From Clostridiales bacterium (GTDB lineage Bacteria > Bacillota > Clostridia > Oscillospirales > Acutalibacteraceae): 6,766 nt of DNA. The stretch spans positions 16,467 to 23,232 of the forward strand of contig DXXH01000013.1 in the NCBI GenBank assembly GCA_019416395.1. Reading direction: 5' to 3'. The notes under the pieces are model-generated. The model saw nothing but the letters and a program-made list of their open reading frames with translations. It did not search any database and was not told the origin of the DNA. Shown here in pieces: positions 1-5,136 of this stretch. Numbering within the stretch: position 1 is the first letter of the stretch; each line of letters starts with the position of its first letter. The position numbers and the translations under genes are program-made.

Positions 1-39
1 GGCGAAAAAACCAACGCGAAGCGCGTAAAAGTTTTTGGG

Positions 40-61
40 GCGCCTTTTTTCAAAAAGGCGC
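40..61. repeat. Perfect 10-bp inverted repeat, 2-nt spacer
   Basis: GCGCCTTTTT at 40-49 is the exact reverse complement of AAAAAGGCGC at 52-61, with TC between them. No T-run follows on either strand, so it is not a standard intrinsic terminator. Its core (CTTTTT, 2 nt, AAAAAG) recurs with a 1-nt spacer at 237-249. The 41-44 CGCC could instead pair with GGCG at 1-4. Confidence 0.85.
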
Positions 62-234
62 GGCCTTAAATCCGTCGGAGACGGTAAAGCAAAGCAGGAA
101 AACAGCCGCACGCGCCCGAAGGGCGATAGGCCGTTTTCCGGACGGTCAGCACGAACCAGACCTGGAAGAGCCAATCCAGCGTTCAGGGTATGCCCGTTGC
201 TGAAAGGCCGTGGAGCCCTGCTCCGCAACTTGCA

Positions 235-251
235 AACTTTTTGAAAAAGTT
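235..251. repeat. Perfect 8-bp AT-rich palindrome, 1-nt spacer
   Basis: AACTTTTT (235-242), G243, AAAAAGTT (244-251) form a perfect palindrome ending 47 nt before the fabZ start codon. The single-base centre suits a protein-binding site or a repeat boundary better than a stable RNA hairpin, which would have to open several A-T pairs to make a loop. It shares its core with the palindrome at 40-61. I do not recognise it as the operator of a known fatty-acid regulator such as FapR or FabT. Confidence 0.75.
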
Positions 252-298
252 CCGTGAAAAACCTTTTCGTTCGCAACTTTCTGATAGGTGGAATCCCA

Positions 299-718
299 AT
301 GAATAAAGAAGAAATCAAGAAAATACTGCCCCACCGGGAGCCCATGCTCCTGGTGGACGAAGTGGAGCTCATCGACGGTGTGGCTCACGGCAAATGCCAT
401 ATCAAAGGCGACGAGTTCTTTCTCCAGGGACATTTCCCGGGAAATCCTGTAGTGCCTGGGGTGATCCAGTGCGAGATGCTGGCCCAGTCCGCCTGCGTGC
501 TGCTGGCCCAGGGCGCTTCCGAAGGCGCTACCCCCTTGTTTACCAGCCTGGATAAGGTGAAGTTCCGGGGCCAGGTAAAGCCCGGCGACACCTTGGAGAC
601 CCAGTGCGAAATCACCCGTCAGCGGGGAAATTTCTATTTTGCCAAAGGCACCGGTAAGGTGGACGGCAAGCTTTGCGTCAGCGCGGAGTTTTCCTTCGCC
701 CTGGTGAAATCCGAATAA
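299..718 (+). CDS. fabZ: 3-hydroxyacyl-[acyl-carrier-protein] dehydratase FabZ
   Basis: FabZ removes water from (3R)-3-hydroxyacyl-ACP to give trans-2-enoyl-ACP, the third step of each round of type II fatty acid synthesis in the cytosol. The 139-residue protein is a single hot-dog domain. The N-terminal ILPHREPMLLVDEV block (residues 9-22) is typical. The active-site helix follows the GHFPGNPVVPG motif (44-54), with catalytic His45 and Glu59 (CEMLAQ). I chose the ATG at 299 over an in-frame GTG at 254 because AGGTGG (286-291) lies 7 nt upstream and because the family normally begins close to the KILPHR block; a start at 254 would add 15 unrelated residues. The length suits FabZ (about 140-150). 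accC follows after 46 nt with no clear terminator between, so the two are probably co-transcribed. Confidence 0.97.
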   Translation: MNKEEIKKILPHREPMLLVDEVELIDGVAHGKCHIKGDEFFLQGHFPGNPVVPGVIQCEMLAQSACVLLAQGASEGATPLFTSLDKVKFRGQVKPGDTLETQCEITRQRGNFYFAKGTGKVDGKLCVSAEFSFALVKSE

Positions 719-747
719 GGCGGGCCCAGCGGAGCGCCGTCTTTTAC

Positions 748-767
748 GGAAAGGATGAAGTAATGTG
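748..767 (+). promoter_or_regulatory. accC ribosome binding site with three overlapping start codons
   Basis: The Shine-Dalgarno GGAAAGGA (748-755) is followed by ATG at 755 (ATGAAGTAA, two codons then stop at 761-763), ATG at 763 (six codons, stop TGA at 781-783), and the accC GTG at 765. The three starts are in three different frames within 12 nt. The TAATG at 761-765 joins the first stop to the second start. Only the GTG gives the AccC protein. Confidence 0.8.
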
Positions 768-2087
768 TTCACAAAAATTCTGATCGCCAACCGGGGGGAA
801 ATCGCTATCCGGATTATCCGGGCCTGTAAGGAAATGGGCATTTCCACCGTGGCGGTATATTCCGAAGCCGACCGGGAATCCCTGCACGTGGCGCTGGCCG
901 ACGAGGCGATCTGCATTGGCAGCGCCAGGGCGGAAGACAGCTACCTGAACGCCCAGCGGATCGTCAGCGCGGCGGTGGCCACCCATGCCCAGGCCATTCA
1001 CCCTGGGTACGGGTTCCTGGCGGAAAATGCCCAGTTCGCTTCCCTGTGCAAGCAGTACGGGGTGGTGTTTATCGGGCCGTCCGCCGAGATCATCTCCAAG
1101 ATGGGGGATAAGGACGCTGCCCGGCGGCTGATGAAGGAAAACGACGTTCCCACTACTCCCGGCACGGATATTTTGAAGGACGCCCAAGCAGCGGTGGAAG
1201 CCGCGGAGAAAATCGGCTATCCGGTGCTGATCAAGGCCAGCGCCGGCGGCGGCGGGAAAGGGATCCGGCTGGTGGAGCGGCCTGAAGATATGGAGCGGGC
1301 CTTCCAGACCGCTTCCAGCGAGGCGGAAAAAGCCTTTGGCGACGGCCGTATGTACATGGAAAAATACCTGGACCCGGTCAAGCACATCGAGGTGCAGCTG
1401 CTGGCCGACGAGGAAGGGAATATCGTCTGCCTGGGTGAGCGGGAATGCTCCATCCAGCGGAACAACCAGAAGCTGATCGAGGAATCCCCCTCTCCGGCGG
1501 TGACCCCCGAGCTGCGGAAAAAGCTGATGGAGACCGCCGCGCGGGCGGCCAAGGCTTCCGGGTATGTGAACGCCGGTACGGTGGAGTTCCTCATGGACAA
1601 GGAGAAGAACTTCTACTTCATGGAGATGAATACCCGGCTTCAGGTGGAGCACCCGGTATCCGAGCTGGTGACTGGCGTGGATATTGTGAAATGGCAGATC
1701 CGCATCGCCGCCGGGGTACCCCTGGACTTTACCCAAGAGGATATCCATGTGCAGGGAGCGGCCATCGAGTGCCGGATCAACGCCCTGGGACCGGGGAAAG
1801 TGGATTTCTTCCACATTCCCGGCGGACCTTGGGTGCGGTTTGACACCTTCCTGTATCAGGGGTATGAGATCCCCCCGTATTACGACTCCATGCTGGGCAA
1901 GATGATCGTGTATTCTTCCACCCGGGAAGAAGCCATTCGGAAGATGCAGTCGGCCCTGTGCGAGCTGGTAGTGGGGGGCACCAAGAACAACATCGAGGAC
2001 CAGATCGAGATTATCCGGGACGAGCGCTTCAAGAAAGGCGACTACTACACGGATTTTATGAAGCATTTTCACAAGGCGGGGAATTGA
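765..2087 (+). CDS. accC: Acetyl-CoA carboxylase, biotin carboxylase subunit
   Basis: AccC uses ATP and bicarbonate to carboxylate the biotin carried on AccB, the first half-reaction of acetyl-CoA carboxylase. Of 440 residues, about 1-110 form the biotin carboxylase N-domain (ILIANRGEIA at 5-14), 115-315 the ATP-grasp with its glycine-rich loop KASAGGGGKG (157-166), and the rest the C-domain. Residues matching the E. coli catalytic set are present: Lys116, Lys157, His207, Glu274, Glu287, Asn289, Arg291 (EMNTRLQVEHP) and Arg337 (ECRINA). The GTG start at 765 is fixed by alignment with the usual M-x-x-K-I-(L/V)-IANRGEIA N-terminus. Unusually, the stretch after ECRINA is about 7 residues shorter than in E. 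coli, where an EDP...FLPSPGK loop lies; here it reads ALGPGKV (340-346). accD follows after 28 nt. Confidence 0.97.
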   Translation: MFTKILIANRGEIAIRIIRACKEMGISTVAVYSEADRESLHVALADEAICIGSARAEDSYLNAQRIVSAAVATHAQAIHPGYGFLAENAQFASLCKQYGVVFIGPSAEIISKMGDKDAARRLMKENDVPTTPGTDILKDAQAAVEAAEKIGYPVLIKASAGGGGKGIRLVERPEDMERAFQTASSEAEKAFGDGRMYMEKYLDPVKHIEVQLLADEEGNIVCLGERECSIQRNNQKLIEESPSPAVTPELRKKLMETAARAAKASGYVNAGTVEFLMDKEKNFYFMEMNTRLQVEHPVSELVTGVDIVKWQIRIAAGVPLDFTQEDIHVQGAAIECRINALGPGKVDFFHIPGGPWVRFDTFLYQGYEIPPYYDSMLGKMIVYSSTREEAIRKMQSALCELVVGGTKNNIEDQIEIIRDERFKKGDYYTDFMKHFHKAGN

Positions 2088-2115
2088 GCCGCTAAAAGAA
2101 GGGTGATGGCAAGCT

Positions 2116-2973
2116 ATGAATTTGATGGGCCTGTTCCGCTCGCCCCAGAACGAGCTGGAAAAGGGCGGCAAGCCGGTACCGGAAGAGGACGCGGGGATCC
2201 GCACCACCTGTCCTCATTGCGGTGTGCAGCTGCCCCTGAACGATTTGCAGGATAACCTTCACGTGTGCACAGCCTGCGGGTATCATTTCCGCATGGGCCC
2301 CCGGGACCGGATCGTGTACCTGGTGGACGAGGAGAGCTTTTCCGAGTTGTATGGGGAGATGAAGAGCCGGGACGTGCTCAGTTTCCCCGGATACGACCAG
2401 AAGCTCCGGAACGCCAAGCTGGCTTCCCGGGAGAAGGAAGGGGTGGTGTGCGGCACCGCCCGCGTAGGGGGAGTAGCTTGCGCCTTGTTCCTCATGGACC
2501 CCAACTTCATGATGGGCAGCATGGGCACCGTGGTGGGGGAGAAGATCACCCGCCTGTTCGAGTACGCCACGGAGCATAGCCTGCCGGTGGTGGGCTTTAC
2601 CGTGTCGGGGGGCGCCCGTATGCAGGAGGGGATTTTGTCCCTGATGCAGATGGCAAAAACCAGCGCAGCGGTACGCAAGCACAGCGACGCCGGGAATTTC
2701 TACCTGACCGTGCTCACCGACCCCACCACAGGGGGAGTCACCGCCAGTTTTGCCATGGACGGGGACATCATCATGGCGGAACCGGGAGCCACCATTGGGT
2801 TTGCCGGGGCGCGGGTGATTGAGCAGACCATCCGGAAGAAGCTGCCCCAAGGGTTCCAGAAAGCGGAATTCCTGTTGGAGCATGGATTCGTGGACTTGAT
2901 CGTTCCCCGTACGGAGCAGAAGGAAACCATTGGAAAGCTGTTGAAGCTTCACCGGAAGGGGGCAGAGGAATGA
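2116..2973 (+). CDS. accD: Acetyl-CoA carboxylase, carboxyltransferase subunit beta
   Basis: AccD pairs with AccA to move the carboxyl group from carboxybiotin to acetyl-CoA, making malonyl-CoA. The 285-residue protein has the N-terminal four-cysteine zinc ribbon (Cys32, Cys35, Cys51, Cys54), then the crotonase-like carboxyltransferase domain with the conserved GGARMQEG (165-172), PTTGGVTASFAM (203-214) and GATIGFAGARVIEQT (224-238) blocks. Length is normal for the family (about 285-305). The start is ATG 2116. The nearest Shine-Dalgarno-like stretch, AGAAGGG (2097-2103), is 12 nt away, a rather long spacing, so translation may lean on ribosomes ending accC. The stop overlaps the accA start by 4 nt (ATGA), typical of coupled translation that keeps the two subunits in equal amounts. 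Confidence 0.97.
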   Translation: MNLMGLFRSPQNELEKGGKPVPEEDAGIRTTCPHCGVQLPLNDLQDNLHVCTACGYHFRMGPRDRIVYLVDEESFSELYGEMKSRDVLSFPGYDQKLRNAKLASREKEGVVCGTARVGGVACALFLMDPNFMMGSMGTVVGEKITRLFEYATEHSLPVVGFTVSGGARMQEGILSLMQMAKTSAAVRKHSDAGNFYLTVLTDPTTGGVTASFAMDGDIIMAEPGATIGFAGARVIEQTIRKKLPQGFQKAEFLLEHGFVDLIVPRTEQKETIGKLLKLHRKGAEE

Positions 2974-3734
2974 GCGCCTACGAGAAAGTATTGCTTGCCC
3001 GGGCGAAGGACCGTCCCACAGGGCTTTCCTATATTGAGAATATATTTGAGGACTTTATCGAGCTCCACGGGGACCGGCGGTTTGCCGATGACCCGGCTAT
3101 CGTGGGGGGCATCGCCACCTTGAACGGACAGCCTGTCACCGTCATTGCCATGGAGAAGGGCAAGGACATGCGGGAGCGGGTAAAGCGGAATTTCGGTTCC
3201 TCAAACCCGGAAGGGTACCGGAAGGCCCTGCGGCTCATGGAGCAGGCGGAGAAATTCCACCGTCCCGTGGTGTGCTTTGTGGATACCGCCGGGGCGTTCT
3301 GCGGCATGGGCGCCGAGGAGCGTGGCCAGGGACAGGCCATCGCGGAAAACCTGGTGGCCATGGCGGGGCTGAAGACCCCCATTGTGTCGGTGCTTATCGG
3401 AGAAGGGGGAAGCGGCGGCGCCCTGGCCCTGGCCGTGGCCGACCGGGTGTGGATCCTGGAAAACGCGGTGTATTCCGTCATTTCCCCGGAAGGGTGTGCC
3501 AGTATCTTGTGGAAGGATTCCAAGAAGGTGAAGGACGCTGCCGATTGCTTGCGGCTCACCGCCCAGGACATGATGGAGCTTGGGGTGGTGGAGCAGGTGA
3601 TCCCCGAGGAAAAGGAATTCGCCTTGACCTACAGCCATATCAAAGAGGAATTGGAAGGAGCGTTGGCCCAGCTGAACGCCCTGTCCGTGGAAGAGCTGCT
3701 GGAGCAGCGCTACCAGAGGTTCCGGAAATTTTAA
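2970..3734 (+). CDS. accA: Acetyl-CoA carboxylase, carboxyltransferase subunit alpha
   Basis: AccA supplies the other half of the carboxyltransferase active site. Key blocks are LHGDRRFADDPAIVGGIA (32-49), NFGSSNPEGYRKALRLM (74-90), GAEERGQ (114-120), IGEGGSGGALALAVAD (143-158), which forms an oxyanion-type glycine loop, and VISPEGCASILWK (170-182). The protein has 254 residues. The N-terminal helical arm of roughly 65-70 residues in E. coli AccA (319 residues) is absent, and homology begins almost at the first codon. The start is the ATG in the ATGA overlap with accD, with GGAAGGGGG (2954-2962) 7 nt upstream. The usual DTPGAYPG loop reads DTAGAFCG (105-112), a conservative but noticeable change. 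This is the last gene of the operon; a terminator follows. Confidence 0.97.
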   Translation: MSAYEKVLLARAKDRPTGLSYIENIFEDFIELHGDRRFADDPAIVGGIATLNGQPVTVIAMEKGKDMRERVKRNFGSSNPEGYRKALRLMEQAEKFHRPVVCFVDTAGAFCGMGAEERGQGQAIAENLVAMAGLKTPIVSVLIGEGGSGGALALAVADRVWILENAVYSVISPEGCASILWKDSKKVKDAADCLRLTAQDMMELGVVEQVIPEEKEFALTYSHIKEELEGALAQLNALSVEELLEQRYQRFRKF

Positions 3735-3739
3735 AACCC

Positions 3740-3774
3740 GGCTCCGGAAAGGGCCTTCCCCCTTTCCGAAAGCC
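3740..3774. repeat. Strong stem-loop just after the accA stop codon
   Basis: CGGAAAGGG (3745-3753) pairs perfectly with CCCTTTCCG (3760-3768) around a 6-nt loop, CCTTCC. The stem is extended by GGCT (3740-3743) with AGCC (3771-3774) across a small internal loop. There is no T-run after it, so it is not itself an intrinsic terminator. It stands 4 nt before the terminator hairpin and may protect the 3' end of the mRNA. Confidence 0.75.
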
Positions 3775-3778
3775 AGTG

Positions 3779-3814
3779 AAAAGGCCCGCCAAGGATTTTC
3801 CGGCGAGCCTTTTT
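3779..3814 (+). terminator. Intrinsic terminator of the fabZ-accCDA operon
   Basis: AAAAGGC (3779-3785) pairs with GCCTTTT (3807-3813). After one C-A mismatch, CGCC (3787-3790) pairs with GGCG (3802-3805), then after an AA bulge GG pairs with CC around an ATTTT loop. The 3' arm ends in TTTTT (3810-3814), as in a rho-independent terminator. It lies 45 nt after the accA stop and 67 nt before the next gene. Confidence 0.8.
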
Positions 3815-3881
3815 CAGCGTGTACGCCAAGGGAAAGCGTCCAGGGCTTCCCTGTGGGAATGGATTGTGAAAGGAGCGGACC

Positions 3882-5132
3882 ATGGAAAGAAAACACACTT
3901 CGGCGCCCAAAACCACTGGCCCCAAAGGGGGAGCGGGAGAAGGAAAAGCCCAGAATCCCTGCCCGGTGTACCGGAAGTGCGGGGGCTGCCAGCTGCAAAA
4001 TCTCAGCTATTCCCGGCAGCTTGTTTGGAAACAAGACCGCTGCCAGAAGCTTTTGGGGAAATTCGGGAAGGTTTCCCCCATTTTGGGCATGGAGCGCCCT
4101 TACCATTACCGGAATAAGGTGCAGGCGGCCTTTGCCTGGGACAAGCGCCACGGGAAGCTGATTTCCGGGGTGTACCAGTCCAGCACCCACCGGATCGTGC
4201 CCATTGACTCCTGCCAGACCGAGGACCAGACCGCCGACCGGATCATCGTGTCCGTGCGGAAGCTGCTGAAGGACTTCAAGCTCACCGCTTACGACGAGAA
4301 TACCGGCCGGGGATTTCTTCGCCACGTGCTGGTGAAACGGGGCTTCCAGACCGGGGAAGTGATGGTGGTGCTGGTGACCGGGACCCCGGTGTTCACCGCC
4401 AAGAAGCATTTTGTCAAGGCACTGCTGGACCTTCACCCGGAGATCACCACCATTTTGCAGAACGTGAACAACCGGTATACTTCCATGGTGCTGGGGGACC
4501 GGGAAAAGACCCTTTACGGCCCGGGGACCATCACCGATGTGCTGTGCGGGTGCAAGTTCCGGATTTCCGCCAAATCCTTTTACCAGATCAACCCCACCCA
4601 GACGGAAGTCCTCTACAACAAGGCCATGGAGTTCGCGGAGCTTTCCGGCAAGGAGAAAGTCCTGGACGCCTATTGCGGCATCGGGACCATCGGCCTGGTG
4701 GCGGCCAAGCGGGGCGCAGGCCAGGTGCTGGGGGTGGAAGTAAACCCGGACGCGGTGCGGGACGCCATTCAGAACGCCAAGGAAAACGGGGTGAAAAACG
4801 CCTATTTCACCTGTGGGGACGCAGGGGAATTTTTGGAAGAGGCCGCTCTCCAGGGAGAGGGCTGGGACGTGGTGTTCATGGACCCGCCCCGCGCCGGAGC
4901 CAGCCGGGAATTCCTCACCGCCCTGTGTGCCTGCGGCCCCCGGCGGGTGGTGTATATCTCCTGTGACCCGGAGACTCTTGCCCGGGATTTGGGGATCCTC
5001 AAAGCCAACCACTATGAGATCCAGGCCATTCAGCCGGTGGACATGTTCCCCCACACCCAGCACATCGAGTGCGTGGTGAAGCTGAGCCGCAAGATCCCGG
5101 AACAGGCAAAACGAAAGGAACAAAGGAAGTGA
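3882..5132 (+). CDS. rlmD: 23S rRNA (uracil-5-)-methyltransferase, RlmD/RlmCD type
   Basis: Enzymes of this TrmA/RumA family use S-adenosylmethionine to make 5-methyluridine in RNA; RlmD acts at U1939 of 23S rRNA and the Bacillus RlmCD at U747 and U1939. The 416-residue protein has the iron-sulphur cysteines Cys27, Cys33, Cys36 (C-x5-C-x2-C) and probably Cys111. A Rossmann SAM-binding core follows (LDAYCGIGTIGL, 261-272), then DPPRAG (334-339), YISCDPETLARD (358-369) with nucleophile Cys361, and HTQHIECV (391-398), whose Glu396 is the likely general base. Only 26 Lys/Gly/Pro-rich residues precede the cluster, so the N-terminal TRAM RNA-binding domain of E. coli RlmD is missing. The exact target base cannot be told from sequence; an RlmC- or TrmA-like role is possible. 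ATG 3882 has AAAGGAG (3869-3875) at 6-nt spacing. Confidence 0.9.
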   Translation: MERKHTSAPKTTGPKGGAGEGKAQNPCPVYRKCGGCQLQNLSYSRQLVWKQDRCQKLLGKFGKVSPILGMERPYHYRNKVQAAFAWDKRHGKLISGVYQSSTHRIVPIDSCQTEDQTADRIIVSVRKLLKDFKLTAYDENTGRGFLRHVLVKRGFQTGEVMVVLVTGTPVFTAKKHFVKALLDLHPEITTILQNVNNRYTSMVLGDREKTLYGPGTITDVLCGCKFRISAKSFYQINPTQTEVLYNKAMEFAELSGKEKVLDAYCGIGTIGLVAAKRGAGQVLGVEVNPDAVRDAIQNAKENGVKNAYFTCGDAGEFLEEAALQGEGWDVVFMDPPRAGASREFLTALCACGPRRVVYISCDPETLARDLGILKANHYEIQAIQPVDMFPHTQHIECVVKLSRKIPEQAKRKEQRK

Positions 5133-5136
5133 CACC

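Larger units (their letters stand above)
1..298. other. Gene-free region with a run of small stem-loops upstream of fabZ
   Basis: I see no credible gene here. The one open frame (35-244, + strand) encodes a short Arg/Gly-rich peptide of no recognisable family and has no ribosome binding site. The region does hold many short inverted repeats: ACGCG/CGCGT (14-26), a 10-bp palindrome (40-61), CCGTC/GACGG (72-84), CGCCC/GGGCG (113-125), GGCCGT/ACGGTC with one G-T pair (129-147), CTGGA/TCCAG (162-179), TTCAG/CTGAA (182-204), GGAGC/GCTCC (212-224) and AACTTTTT/AAAAAGTT (235-251). It could be a structured leader RNA of the fabZ-acc operon, an independent RNA, or a dispersed intergenic repeat. I found no convincing -10/-35 pair for fabZ. 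The region may continue beyond the left edge. Confidence 0.6.

Noticed and set aside
40..61. The 10-bp palindrome as an intrinsic terminator
   Set aside because: The downstream sequence on the + strand is CGGCCTTAAA and on the minus strand CCCCAAAAAC; neither has a T-run after the stem.
35..244. 69-codon + strand frame before fabZ
   Set aside because: There is no ribosome binding site, the composition is Arg/Gly/Pro-rich, and it crosses at least seven inverted repeats. Non-coding structure explains the region better.
254..298. GTG start extending FabZ by 15 residues
   Set aside because: ATG 299 has a well-placed AGGTGG and gives the normal FabZ N-terminus, and the extra residues have no family counterpart.
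719..749. Terminator or attenuator between fabZ and accC
   Set aside because: Only a 4-bp CCGT/ACGG stem (737-749) and a weak GGCG/CGCC pairing are visible, without a T-run.
744..2207. 487-codon minus-strand frame opposite accC
   Set aside because: It is a composition shadow of accC, rich in His, Gly and Pro, with no recognisable domain.
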